Source: Zoogloea sp. LCSB751 (lineage in GTDB: Bacteria; Pseudomonadota; Gammaproteobacteria; Burkholderiales; Rhodocyclaceae). From it: 64,000 nt of DNA. The position numbers and the translations under genes were made by a program. How positions within the stretch are numbered: the first letter of the stretch is position 1; each line of letters opens with the position of its first letter. The notes under the pieces were generated by a model. It searched no databases, had not been told where the DNA came from, and saw nothing but the letters and a program-made list of their open reading frames with translations. Location of the stretch: the NCBI RefSeq assembly GCF_002028455.1, contig NZ_MWUM01000021.1, positions 1 through 64,000 on the forward strand. Direction: 5' to 3'. Shown here piece by piece: positions 14,846 to 23,140 of this stretch.

Positions 14846-16489
14846 TCAGAAGCGGACGAAGTCCTGCGGGGACAGGCCGGCACCGGCAACGGCCAGGTCG
14901 GCTTGAAGGTTGTCGGACTTCGCGAGCACGCGCTTCTTGTTTTTCTCGCCGCGGGGTTGCTGACGCAGGCTCGGCGCTGCGCCGGTAGTCTTGAAGAACT
15001 GGATCAGCTGTTGCAGCTGCTCGGCCTGGGCGCTCATTTCTTCTGCGGTGGCGGCCAGTTCCTCGGAGGCGGAGGCGTTCTGCTGGGTGACCTGGTTGAG
15101 CTGGTGCATGGCGGTGCTGATCTGGCCGACGCCGCCGGATTGTTCCTCGGAGGCGGCGGCGATTTCCTGGACCAGCTCGGAGGTCTTGCGGATCGCCGGG
15201 ACCATGGCCTGCAGCAGGTGGCCGGCCTGGTCGGCGAGGCGCACGGAGCTGCCGGCGACTTCGCCGATTTCCTGGGCGGCTTCCTGGGAGCGTTCGGCCA
15301 GCTTGCGCACCTCGGCGGCGACGACGGCGAAGCCCTTGCCATGCTCGCCGGCGCGGGCCGCTTCGATGGCGGCGTTGAGGGCCAGCAGGTTGGTCTGGTA
15401 GGCGATGTCGTCGATGATGCCGATCTTGTCGGCGATCTCCTTCATCGCGGCAACGGTCTGGGACACCGCGTCGCCGCCGGAAGCGGCTTCCTCGGCGGCC
15501 TTGGAGGCCATGCTGTCGGTGAGCTTGGCGTTGTCGCTGTTCTGGTTGATGGAGGCGGAGGCCTGCTCGACGGTGGCGGAGACTTCCTCGACGCTGGCGG
15601 CCTGCTCGCTGGTGGCCTGGGAGAGGCTCTGGGCGGTGGCCGAGACCTCTTCGGAGGCACTGCCGAGGCTGTCGGCGGTGCTGCGTACCTGGCCGATGAT
15701 GTCGGACAGCTTGTCGACCATGTCGTGCAGGGCCTGCAGCAGCTGGCCTGCTTCGTCCTTGCGGTTTACCTCGATGCGGGTGGTCAGGTCGCCGTTGGCG
15801 AGGGCACGGGCGATCCCCACCGCCTGGGCCAGCGGGCCGGTGATCGAGCGGGTTACGGTGACCGCCAGTGCAATCCCGATTGCAATCGCGATGGCACTCA
15901 GCACCAGCATGCTGGTGAGGGCTGCATCATAGGTTTCGCTGGCCTTCTTGGCGGCGATCTGCGTAGCCTTGGTCTCCTCGTCGACGAACTTGGCCAGGCT
16001 GTCCAGCCACTCCCGCTGGGCCGGGCGGACTTCCTTGAACAGGAGCGCGGTGGCTTCCGCCATGCGGCCCTGGCGGGCGGTGTCGAGCACCTGGACCTGC
16101 AGGCGCAGCACGGTCTGGGCGAGGCCCTTGATCTTGGCGGCGAGGGCGCGCTCCTCGTCGCTGGCGTTGGCGGCGAGCAGCTTGTCCAGCTCGGCTTCGC
16201 CTTCCATGTAGCTGTTCTTGCGGGCTTCGAGGCGGGCCGTCTCGGTCTTGGTGACGCTATCGTCCTGGCTCAGCAGCAGGTTGCGCAGGGCGATCGCCGA
16301 GTCACGCAGGTTATCGACCATGGCGTTGGTGACGCGGGTCTTTTCGTTGTAAACGGCGGTGATCTGCTGCACGCTGTCGTTGATGGTCATCATGCGGGTG
16401 GTGCCCGTGTAGACGATGGCGACGAGCAGGACCAGGACGAGCCCGAACCCGAAGGCCAGGCGTTGGCTGATTTTCAGATTGCTGAACAT
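14846..16489 (-). CDS. Methyl-accepting chemotaxis protein with four-helix-bundle sensor
   Basis: 547 residues. A membrane helix at about 10-30 is followed by a periplasmic four-helix bundle (about 32-188) of the Tar-like type (N-L-R-D-S-A-I-A-L-R-N-L-L-L near 60-73), a second helix (about 190-212), HAMP (213-265) and the signalling domain (266-505). The C-terminal 45 residues are a Lys/Gln-rich tail ending S-P-Q-D-F-V-R-F, which could tether adaptation enzymes, though it is not the canonical N-W-E-T-F. GGAGAACATCC precedes the ATG. Most of the signalling domain is a 635-bp block shared with the MCP gene at 12302-14242, so both receptors should join the same array and CheW/CheA. Confidence 0.95.
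   Translation of the reverse strand: MFSNLKISQRLAFGFGLVLVLLVAIVYTGTTRMMTINDSVQQITAVYNEKTRVTNAMVDNLRDSAIALRNLLLSQDDSVTKTETARLEARKNSYMEGEAELDKLLAANASDEERALAAKIKGLAQTVLRLQVQVLDTARQGRMAEATALLFKEVRPAQREWLDSLAKFVDEETKATQIAAKKASETYDAALTSMLVLSAIAIAIGIALAVTVTRSITGPLAQAVGIARALANGDLTTRIEVNRKDEAGQLLQALHDMVDKLSDIIGQVRSTADSLGSASEEVSATAQSLSQATSEQAASVEEVSATVEQASASINQNSDNAKLTDSMASKAAEEAASGGDAVSQTVAAMKEIADKIGIIDDIAYQTNLLALNAAIEAARAGEHGKGFAVVAAEVRKLAERSQEAAQEIGEVAGSSVRLADQAGHLLQAMVPAIRKTSELVQEIAAASEEQSGGVGQISTAMHQLNQVTQQNASASEELAATAEEMSAQAEQLQQLIQFFKTTGAAPSLRQQPRGEKNKKRVLAKSDNLQADLAVAGAGLSPQDFVRF
15075..15709 (-). repeat. 635-bp direct repeat, copy B (inside MCP gene)
   Basis: Counterpart of 12417-13051. The two copies lie 2,658 bp apart in the same orientation with cheW between them. 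Recombination between them would delete cheW and fuse the two receptors. Confidence 0.9.
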
Positions 16490-16525
16490 GGATGTTCTCC
16501 GGCTGGGAATTCAGGAAATGAGGGG

Positions 16526-18685
16526 TCAGGCGGCGGCGCGGTCGGTGACTTGCTGCATGAGGCGCGGAACGTCGAGGATCAGGGCGACCGCGCCGCTGCC
16601 CAGGATGGTCGACCCGCTGATGCCCTGGACGCGGCTGAAGACGCGGCCGAGGGGCTTGATGACGGTCTGGATCTCGCCGTGCAGGCTGTCCACCACCAGC
16701 CCGGCGCGTTTGCCGCCGTACTGCACGACCACCAGGTTGCGGTCGGTGTTGCGCCCGTCCTTGCCGGCCGGCAGATCTAGGGCGTCGCGCAGGCGGGCGT
16801 AAGGCAGGATCTGACCGCGCTGGTTGAGGTAGTCGCGGCGTTGGCCGGACTGGCGCTCGCCGGCAGGCAGTTCGATGCACTCGACCACCTGATCCAGTGG
16901 AATCACGAAGGAGGCGTCGCCGACGCCGACCAGGAAGCCGTCGATGATGGCGAGGGTCAGCGGCAGGCGGATGCGCATCGTGCTGCCCTGGCCTTCGATG
17001 CTGTCGATCTCGATGCTGCCGTGCAGAGCCTCGATGTTCTTCTTGACCACGTCCATGCCGACGCCGCGCCCGGAGATGTTGCTGAGCTGCTCGGCGGTGG
17101 AGAAGCCGGGGGCGAAGATCAGCTTGTAGACGTCTTCGTCGGCGAGGTTCTGCTGGGGGCTGACGAGGCCTTTTTCGACGGCCTTCTTCAGGATGCGCTC
17201 GCGGTTGAGGCCGTTGCCGTCGTCGCTGACTTCGATCAGCACGCCGCCGGAGTCGTGGCGGGCGTCGAGGCGGATCGTGCCCTGAGCCGGCTTGCCGCGG
17301 GCCACGCGTAGCTCGGCGGCCTCGATGCCGTGGTCCATGGCGTTGCGGACCAGGTGCATCAGGGGGTCGCCGATCTTCTCGACCATGGTCTTGTCGAGCT
17401 CGGTTTCGGCGCCGTTGATGACCAGACGGATGTCCTTGCCCAGGTCGCGGGCCACGTCGCGCACCACGCGCTGGAAGCGGTTGAAGGTCTCGCCGATCTG
17501 CACCATGCGCAGGTTGAGGGTGCTGTCGCGGACCTCCTCGATCAGGCGCGCCATCGTGGCGGTGGCTTCGAGCATGCGGCGGGCCTTCAGCTGGCCGGCG
17601 ATCATGTTGGCGCCGGCGCCGGCGATGACCAGTTCGCCGACCAGATTGATCAGTTGGTCGAGCTTGTCGGCATCCACGCGCAGGGTCTTGGCGCGGCCGC
17701 TGTCGCGGGCCGGCTTGCTGCCGGCCGCGGGGGGCGCGTCGATGAGGGTGGGCAGGGCCGGCGCGTCGTCGGCGATGACGGGCACCAGGGCGGTCGTCGC
17801 GACAGGGGCGGGCGCCAGGGCCCGTTCCAGCTCGGCGGCCTCGAGGGTGCCGCAGCGCACCAGCACTTCGCCGAGGCTGGCCGGCTCCGGCGACAGCGCC
17901 GTCAGCATGTCGGCGTAGGCTCGCAGCGGGCTGTGGGGCGGCAGGATGTGGATGGTGGCGTCGTCGCGCACGAAGTCGAAGGCGCCGTCGATGTCGGCGT
18001 GGCTGGCTTCGCTCTTCAGGCTCAGTTCGAAGCCCAGGTAGCAGGTCTCCGGGTCCAGCTCGCCGAGGGCCGGCAGCGCATCCTGCAGGGTGACGATGCC
18101 CTCGATGTCGCCGAGGCTGCCCAGATAGCGGATGAAGGACAGCGGGTCCATGCCGTGCTGCAGGACTTCGTGGCTGAAGCGCAGGGAAACATGCCAGTTG
18201 CCGGTGACGGCGCTGTCGTCGCTGCCGCTCGCGGTGGGGGCGGCAGCAGGTGCTGCTGCGGCGGCGACGGGGACCGGCAGGGTGCTGGCAGTGGTGAAGC
18301 GGGCCAGCTGGCCGAGCAGGTCGTGGCCGATCGCGTTGACCACCGGGTCGTGGCCGTGGGCTTTGTCGGCGACGCGCTGGAGCAGGGTGCCAATATGGTC
18401 GCCGCTGGCCAGCAACAGTTCGGCCAGTGGGCGGTCGATGGCGAGTTCGTTGCCGCGTACGCGGTCGAGGACGTTCTCGACGGTGTGGGTGAAGCCGACC
18501 ACCTCGTCGAAGCCGAAGATGCCGGCGGAGCCTTTGATGGTGTGGGCGGCACGGAAGATGGCGTTGACGGTCTCGCCGTCGCCCTCGCCGTTCTCGATCT
18601 GCAGCAGGCCGTCCTCCATCTGCTCCAGCAGTTCGCGGGCTTCGAGGAGGAAGGTCGGGATGGCCTGATCGATGTCCATGTTCAT
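16526..18685 (-). CDS. cheA: CheA chemotaxis histidine kinase
   Basis: 719 residues. The Hpt domain (1-105) carries the phospho-accepting H48 in F-R-A-A-H-T-I-K-G-S-A-G. A middle domain (about 160-250, W-H-V-S-L-R-F then G-M-D-P-L-S-F-I-R-Y-L-G) is a receiver-docking-like module different from the E. coli P2. Then come the dimerisation domain (K-T-L-R-V-D-A-D-K-L-D-Q-L-I-N-L-V-G-E-L), an ATPase with N box H-L-V-R-N-A-M-D-H-G and G boxes D-D-G-N-G and G-R-G-V-G-M-D-V-V, and a C-terminal CheW-like domain (about 580-719). The start is ATG 18685 with GGAG just upstream, overlapping the STAS gene stop by 4 bases (ATGA), so the two are translationally coupled. An ATG at 18679 is also possible. Confidence 0.95.
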   Translation of the reverse strand: MNMDIDQAIPTFLLEARELLEQMEDGLLQIENGEGDGETVNAIFRAAHTIKGSAGIFGFDEVVGFTHTVENVLDRVRGNELAIDRPLAELLLASGDHIGTLLQRVADKAHGHDPVVNAIGHDLLGQLARFTTASTLPVPVAAAAAPAAAPTASGSDDSAVTGNWHVSLRFSHEVLQHGMDPLSFIRYLGSLGDIEGIVTLQDALPALGELDPETCYLGFELSLKSEASHADIDGAFDFVRDDATIHILPPHSPLRAYADMLTALSPEPASLGEVLVRCGTLEAAELERALAPAPVATTALVPVIADDAPALPTLIDAPPAAGSKPARDSGRAKTLRVDADKLDQLINLVGELVIAGAGANMIAGQLKARRMLEATATMARLIEEVRDSTLNLRMVQIGETFNRFQRVVRDVARDLGKDIRLVINGAETELDKTMVEKIGDPLMHLVRNAMDHGIEAAELRVARGKPAQGTIRLDARHDSGGVLIEVSDDGNGLNRERILKKAVEKGLVSPQQNLADEDVYKLIFAPGFSTAEQLSNISGRGVGMDVVKKNIEALHGSIEIDSIEGQGSTMRIRLPLTLAIIDGFLVGVGDASFVIPLDQVVECIELPAGERQSGQRRDYLNQRGQILPYARLRDALDLPAGKDGRNTDRNLVVVQYGGKRAGLVVDSLHGEIQTVIKPLGRVFSRVQGISGSTILGSGAVALILDVPRLMQQVTDRAAA

Positions 18686-18990
18686 TGCTCTCCGCTGGAG
18701 GGGTCGGCGGCTGGCAGCAGCGCCTCGAAGCCGCACAGGGTGAGGCTGTCGCGGACCGGCGCGCTGCAGCGTTCAAGGGTGCTGGCCGGCAGGCTGCGCA
18801 GGGCGGCCAGCACCAGCTGCAGGCCGGCGCAGTCGATTTCGATGACGTCGCCCAGGTCGAGGCGGCAGGGGGGGGCGTCCGCCGGCAGGGCCAGCAGGGC
18901 GTCCCGGACGGCGGCGGCGGTGTAGATGTTCAGCTCGTCGCTGAAGCGGACGCGGGTCTGTCCGTCGTCCCGGGCGATGTCGAGGCTCAT
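18682..18990 (-). CDS. STAS-domain protein (anti-sigma-antagonist-like) with Cys at the phospho-site
   Basis: 102 residues, a single STAS domain. The conserved loop that normally reads D-S-A-G-L is E-I-D-C-A-G-L-Q, so the usual phosphorylated Ser/Thr is Cys54. STAS proteins of this type are found in chemotaxis and sigma-factor partner-switching modules. Here the gene lies between cheY and cheA and overlaps the cheA start by 4 bases. With Cys it cannot be phosphorylated in the classical way; a redox-sensitive or constitutive version is possible (inference). No matching kinase or phosphatase (RsbW/RsbU type) is in the window. Confidence 0.85.
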   Translation of the reverse strand: MSLDIARDDGQTRVRFSDELNIYTAAAVRDALLALPADAPPCRLDLGDVIEIDCAGLQLVLAALRSLPASTLERCSAPVRDSLTLCGFEALLPAADPSSGEQ

Positions 18991-19018
18991 GGCGCTTTCC
19001 TGGATGCCGGCCGGCTGC

Positions 19019-19387
19019 TCAGGGCAGGACCAGCTTGGAGACGGCGTTGAGCATTTGCGCCGGGGCGAAGGGCTTGACCATCCAGGCCTTGGCGCCGGCG
19101 GCCTGGCCTTCGGCCTTCTTGGCTTCCTGGTTTTCGGTGGTCAGCATGACGACGGGGGTGAACTTGTAGCTGGGCAGCTTTTTCATCTCTTTGACGAAGG
19201 TGATGCCGTCCATGTTGGGCATGTTCACGTCGCTGATGACCAGATGGACCTTGCGGCCGTCGAGCTTGCCGAGGGCGTCCTTGCCGTCGCACGCTTCGAC
19301 CACGTCGTAGCCGGCGCCCTTCAGGGCAATGCTGACGACCTGGCGCAGGGAGGCGGAATCGTCCACCACGAGAATGGTTTTAGCCAT
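19019..19387 (-). CDS. cheY: CheY single-domain response regulator
   Basis: 122 residues, a receiver domain only. Acidic pocket D9/D10, phospho-acceptor D53 (V-I-S-D-V-N-M-P-N-M-D-G), T83/T84 and K105 (M-V-K-P-F) are all present. AGGAG lies 7 bases upstream of ATG 19387. The gene lies just downstream of the MCP-like gene (10 bases apart) and upstream of the STAS and cheA genes. It should carry the output of this CheA to the flagellar motor or to another target. No cheZ or other phosphatase gene is nearby. Confidence 0.95.
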   Translation of the reverse strand: MAKTILVVDDSASLRQVVSIALKGAGYDVVEACDGKDALGKLDGRKVHLVISDVNMPNMDGITFVKEMKKLPSYKFTPVVMLTTENQEAKKAEGQAAGAKAWMVKPFAPAQMLNAVSKLVLP

Positions 19388-19397
19388 GGATGTACTC

Positions 19398-20588
19398 CTA
19401 GAAGAAGGTGATTTCTGACGGGTCGTCGCCGGCGGCAGTGCCACCGCCGGCGTGGATCTGGCGTTCTTCGGCGGTGGCGTAGCTGCCGGACAGGCTGGCC
19501 AGCATGCGGTCCACCGGCAGGGGCTGCGGCCAGCCGCCGTGGGCGACGTCGGCGTGGCTGGCGGCCAACTGGGCGGGCAGGGCGTCGATGCTGTCGCGGA
19601 CGTGGCTGAGGATCTGGCTGACCCGGTCCTGGAACTGGAGCTGGACGAGGGCGTCGGAGACGTCGGACTTGATGCCGGCACTCTCGTTGCGCAGCGTGTG
19701 GCTGGACTCGACGAGGCCGTCGATGATGCCGCGGAAGCCGCCGAGCACTTCGCCGATGGCATCCTCCGAGGCTTGCAGCGCGCGGGCGTCATTGACGGCG
19801 GTGCTCTCGGCGCTGGCGACGGCGGTGGCGATGGCCTTGCTGATGGCATCCACCGCGGTGCCCATGTTGACGCCGGTGGTCTTGGACTGGCCGGACAGTT
19901 TGCGCACTTCGTCGGCCACCACCGCGAAGCCGCGCCCGGCTTCGCCGGCGCGGGCCGCCTCGATGGCCGCGTTGAGGGCCAGCAGGTTGGTCTGGTCGGC
20001 GATGCCGGCCACGTCCACCGCCATCTTCTGCAGTTCGACGATGAACTGCTGCAGGCGCTTCACTTCGGAGACCATCTCTTCCTTGTGGCGGTTGGCGGTC
20101 TGCAGGGATTCGATCAGGGATTGCAGGCGGGTTTCGCTGCGGGTGAACACGCCGAGCAGGCCGCCTTGGCCGTCGGCCGCACCGGAGGCCGCGTCGGCCG
20201 TGCGTACCGACACGTCGAGGCGGTCCACGATGGCGGAGAAGGCCAGGGTCAGGCCGACCACGGCGCTTTCCATCTGGGAGCGGCCGCTCTCGATCTGGCG
20301 GCTCCACAGGGGGAACAGGCGTTCGGCCAGTTGGTCGAGGCTGGCCACGTAGGGCGTCAGTTTTTCCACTTGGGTCGTTTCCGTTTGGCGATGGAGTTGC
20401 TGGGTTGCGCTGGCAGCGTCCTGGCGCAGGCCGTGGCGGATCGCCCAGCCGATGCCGCCGCCGACCAGCAGCGCCGCGCCTGCGGCGACGAAGGTCGGCC
20501 AGGCGGGCGCGCCGACCGCGGCCACGGCGACGGCGCCGGGCAGGCCGGCGCCGAGGGCCAGCAGCGGGGAGGCGGCGAGGCGCGTCAT
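19398..20588 (-). CDS. MCP-like signalling protein, N-terminally anchored without periplasmic sensor
   Basis: 396 residues. Two hydrophobic segments (about 5-25 and 30-50) are joined by a very short loop, so there is no periplasmic ligand domain. A helical region (60-190) leads into a shortened signalling hairpin with I-A-D-Q-T-N-L-L-A-L-N-A-A-I-E-A-A-R-A-G-E-A-G-R-G-F near 210-235. The C-terminus ends D-P-S-E-I-T-F-F. ATG 20588 has CCGGAG 8 bases upstream; longer readings lack an RBS. It is the first gene of the cluster, behind a 389-bp gap that holds a possible flagellar-type promoter. It may sense an internal signal or membrane state, or receive input from another protein. Confidence 0.88.
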   Translation of the reverse strand: MTRLAASPLLALGAGLPGAVAVAAVGAPAWPTFVAAGAALLVGGGIGWAIRHGLRQDAASATQQLHRQTETTQVEKLTPYVASLDQLAERLFPLWSRQIESGRSQMESAVVGLTLAFSAIVDRLDVSVRTADAASGAADGQGGLLGVFTRSETRLQSLIESLQTANRHKEEMVSEVKRLQQFIVELQKMAVDVAGIADQTNLLALNAAIEAARAGEAGRGFAVVADEVRKLSGQSKTTGVNMGTAVDAISKAIATAVASAESTAVNDARALQASEDAIGEVLGGFRGIIDGLVESSHTLRNESAGIKSDVSDALVQLQFQDRVSQILSHVRDSIDALPAQLAASHADVAHGGWPQPLPVDRMLASLSGSYATAEERQIHAGGGTAAGDDPSEITFF

Positions 20589-20804
20589 GGCCGCGCTCCG
20601 GCGTGAAGGCGGCTGGTGGGCGCGCTGTCGATGTGTCCGCTGACCGTCATTGCTGGGCTCTCCTCGGGTGGATCCGCCGCCTGCGCTGCCGCAGGGAATG
20701 GATGCCGTGCTGAATTTATCTGCGCGCATCTGCCGGTCGGATTGGGGGCCACCGTCATGCGCCTGGATTACGGACGCAATGGTGCCGATCGCCGCTGCTG
20801 GCGA

Positions 20805-20830
20805 ATATCGGCGGAGGCTTAAAGTTTTTG
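20805..20830 (-). promoter_or_regulatory. Possible sigma-28 (FliA) promoter
   Basis: On the minus strand a -10 element GCCGATAT (20812-20805) matches seven of eight positions of the flagellar consensus GCCGATAA. Upstream, CAAA (20830-20827) followed by AACTTT resembles the TAAAGTTT -35, but spacing is one base short and the match is partial. A transcript would start about 205 bases before the first chemotaxis gene. Confidence 0.35.
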
Positions 20831-20950
20831 TCGGAAGCGACCGGTCGCGTGTAGGAGGATTCCTAGGGCGAGCGGGGGGAAGGGAGGGATTTCAGCGGGA
20901 TGCCGCGGAGCAGACGCCTGCGGCGGGGCTGTGGGGGCGGACGTCTGTGA

Positions 20951-20968
20951 GGGCGAATTCATTCGCCC
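20951..20968. repeat. REP-like palindrome GGGCGAAT-TC-ATTCGCCC
   Basis: A perfect 8-bp inverted repeat with a 2-base centre, 10 bases past the NarL-type gene stop. The same palindrome, with GGGGGC ends, recurs at 36151-36172, so it is a dispersed intergenic element that may also help end transcription. Confidence 0.65.
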
Positions 20969-20977
20969 GCCGCCGCT

Positions 20978-21616
20978 TCAGCGCAATTCGACGAGTTGGT
21001 GTTCTATGGCGTAGTGGATCAGCTCGGCGCTGCTGCTCATGCCCATCTTCTGCAGGATGCGCGACTTGTGGGTGCTGACGGTCTTGACGCTGAGGGACAG
21101 GCGTTCGGAGATGGCGGTGATGGTGGCGCCGGCGACGATCATCTGGAAAATCTGGTATTCGCGGTCGGACAGTGTGGTGTGGGGCAGTTCGTTGTGGCGG
21201 GCGCTGTATTCGAGGGCCAGGCGCTCGGCGACGGCCGGGCTGATGAAGACGCCGCCGCCGGCGACCTTGCGCAGCGCCCCGATGAGTTCCTCGCCGGCGT
21301 GCTCCTTGGTCAGGTAGCCGGCAGCGCCGGCCTTTATGGCGCGGACGGCGTACTGCTCTTCCTTGTGCATGCTGAGGACCAGGATCGGCAGCCGGGGGTA
21401 CTCGCTCTTCAACTGCTTGATCAGCTCGATGCCGCTGCGGCCGGGCATCGACATGTCGAGCAGCAGCAGGTCGGGCGGCGCCTGGCGGACCTGGGTGATG
21501 ACCTCGTCGCCGGTGGCGGCTTCGGCGCAGACCGTGAATTCCGGCGCGTCGCTGAGGACCTGCTTGAGGCCGGTGCGGACGATGCTGTGGTCGTCGGCCA
21601 GCATGAGACGGATCAT
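20978..21616 (-). CDS. NarL/FixJ-family response regulator
   Basis: 212 residues. The receiver domain (3-120) has D8/D9, phospho-acceptor D54 (L-L-D-M-S-M-P-G) and K104. The C-terminal LuxR-type helix-turn-helix (about 148-210) reads L-S-D-R-E-Y-Q-I-F and later S-V-K-T-V-S-T-H-K-S-R-I-L. The start overlaps the kinase gene upstream by 4 bases (ATGA), so that HisKA_3-type kinase is very likely its partner. Its regulon is unknown; candidates include the cluster that follows after 389 bp. Confidence 0.93.
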   Translation of the reverse strand: MIRLMLADDHSIVRTGLKQVLSDAPEFTVCAEAATGDEVITQVRQAPPDLLLLDMSMPGRSGIELIKQLKSEYPRLPILVLSMHKEEQYAVRAIKAGAAGYLTKEHAGEELIGALRKVAGGGVFISPAVAERLALEYSARHNELPHTTLSDREYQIFQMIVAGATITAISERLSLSVKTVSTHKSRILQKMGMSSSAELIHYAIEHQLVELR

Positions 21617-23118
21617 CGGGGGCTGTCCTTGTCGTCTGGAGCGGATTCGCCGAGGGGCAGGCGTACCGCGATGGTGGTGCCGTGGCCGGGTGCGCTGCGG
21701 ATTTCGCAGCTGCCGCCGAGGGCTTCGGCGCGCTCGCGGATGCCGAGCAGGCCGAAGGACGAGCGGGTACCGGCGGTGGCCGGGTCGAAACCTTTACCGT
21801 TGTCGCTGACGGCGATCTCGATGGCGTCGGTGTCCCGTTCGAGGGTGACCAGCACGCGGCTGGCGGCGGCATGGCGGGCGATGTTGGTGAGGCATTCCTG
21901 AATGATGCGAAAGGCCGCGGTGGCGCGGGGTTTGTCGGTCTGCAGGTCTTCGGCCGCGGCGGCGTCGAGCTGGCAGTCGATGCCGTGGCGGTGGCCGAAA
22001 CCTTCGAGGAACCATTCGACGGCGTCGCGCAGGCCGAGGTCGTCGAGCATCACCGGGCGCAGTTCGGACGACATGCGGCGCACCCAGTCGACGGTGTCGT
22101 CGATCAGGCGCTTCATGTCGGTGAGCTTGTCGTGCAGGGGCTGGGCATCGGCGGGCAGGCGGGCGCGCAGCCAGGCGGCGTCCATCTTGATGGCGGTGAG
22201 CATCTGGCCGAGTTCGTCGTGCAACTCGCGGGCAATGTGGGTGCGTTCTTCCTCGCGTACCGATTGCAGGTGGGCCGACAGTTCCTGGGAGCGGCGGCGG
22301 GCGTCGCGCAGTTCCTGCTGGACCTGCTTGCGGGCGCCGATGGCCTGGGCCGCGCTGACGGCGCCGACGATGCGGCCGTCTTCGATGAGCGGCGTGGCGA
22401 CGAAGGACACCGGCACCGGCGTGCCGTCCTTGTGCAGGTAGATGTCGTCCTCGATGCGCTGGGTCTGGCCGCTGCGCAGTGCCAGCAGGGTGCCGCAGCA
22501 GGCTGGGTCGGACGGCGGCGCGTCGGCGGCGGCGCGGTGGATGATGAAGTGGATCTGCTGGCCGAGCAGTTCCTCCTCGCTCCAGCCGAGCAGGCGCTCG
22601 GCTTCGGGGTTCATCCACAGCAGCGCACCGCGGGCGTCGGTGGCGAACAGGGCTTCGCCGACCGCGTTGGTGATGGCGCGCAGGCGCTTCTCGCTGAGGC
22701 GCAGAGCCTCCTGGGCGTGTTCGTGGTCGCGCCGGATGGCGGCCTCGCGCAGGGCCCGCTCGATAGCGGGCTGCAGGCGCGGCAGGTTGTCCTTGACGAC
22801 GAAGTCGGAGGCGCCGGCCTTGATGAGGGCGGCGGCGGATTCCTCTCCGACGAAACCCGAAACGGCGATGAAGGGCAGGTCGCAGCCCAGTTCGCACAGC
22901 AGCCCGAGGGCCGCGGTGGCGCTGAATTGCGGCAGGTGGTAGTCGGAAATCACCACGTCCCACGGTTGGGTGGCCAGCGCCTCGCGCATGCGGGCTTCGT
23001 TGTCGACCCGCTGGACGACGATGTCCGGCCAGTGCATTTCGAGCTCCAGCAGGATCAGGTCGGCATCGTCGGGGGAGTCTTCGACCAGCAGGACGTGCAG
23101 ACGGGCGGGTGGGCTCAT
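21613..23118 (-). CDS. Receiver-PAS-histidine kinase (HisKA_3 type)
   Basis: 501 residues, no membrane segment. The receiver (about 8-125) has D59 in V-I-S-D-Y-H-L-P. A PAS/PAC domain (about 150-265, with F-A-T-D-A-R-G-A-L-L-W-M-N-P-E-A-E-R) follows. Then a HisKA_3 dimerisation domain has H in I-A-R-E-L-H-D-E-L-G-Q (near 300), and an ATPase ends with G-L-L-G-I-R-E-R-A. This NarL-partner kinase type can be switched both by its own receiver and by PAS-bound ligand. ATG 23118 is chosen because a longer reading runs into the upstream gene. It follows the large kinase gene by 22 bases, which suggests a relay: large kinase, then this receiver, then the NarL-type regulator. Confidence 0.92.
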   Translation of the reverse strand: MSPPARLHVLLVEDSPDDADLILLELEMHWPDIVVQRVDNEARMREALATQPWDVVISDYHLPQFSATAALGLLCELGCDLPFIAVSGFVGEESAAALIKAGASDFVVKDNLPRLQPAIERALREAAIRRDHEHAQEALRLSEKRLRAITNAVGEALFATDARGALLWMNPEAERLLGWSEEELLGQQIHFIIHRAAADAPPSDPACCGTLLALRSGQTQRIEDDIYLHKDGTPVPVSFVATPLIEDGRIVGAVSAAQAIGARKQVQQELRDARRRSQELSAHLQSVREEERTHIARELHDELGQMLTAIKMDAAWLRARLPADAQPLHDKLTDMKRLIDDTVDWVRRMSSELRPVMLDDLGLRDAVEWFLEGFGHRHGIDCQLDAAAAEDLQTDKPRATAAFRIIQECLTNIARHAAASRVLVTLERDTDAIEIAVSDNGKGFDPATAGTRSSFGLLGIRERAEALGGSCEIRSAPGHGTTIAVRLPLGESAPDDKDSPR

Positions 23119-23140
23119 GAAGGTTGGCGGTGGCGTGGCA

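Larger units (their letters stand above)
20589..20977. other. Intergenic region, promoter area of the chemotaxis-like cluster
   Basis: 389 bases between the NarL-type regulator stop and the first cluster gene, with no supported gene. It holds a sigma-28-like site (20805-20830) and a REP-like palindrome (20951-20968). Confidence 0.5.

Noticed and set aside
10117..18925. Several plus-strand frames of 500-780 codons opposite the chemotaxis genes
   Set aside because: They mirror the coding strand, have no RBS, and the minus-strand proteins are unmistakable families.
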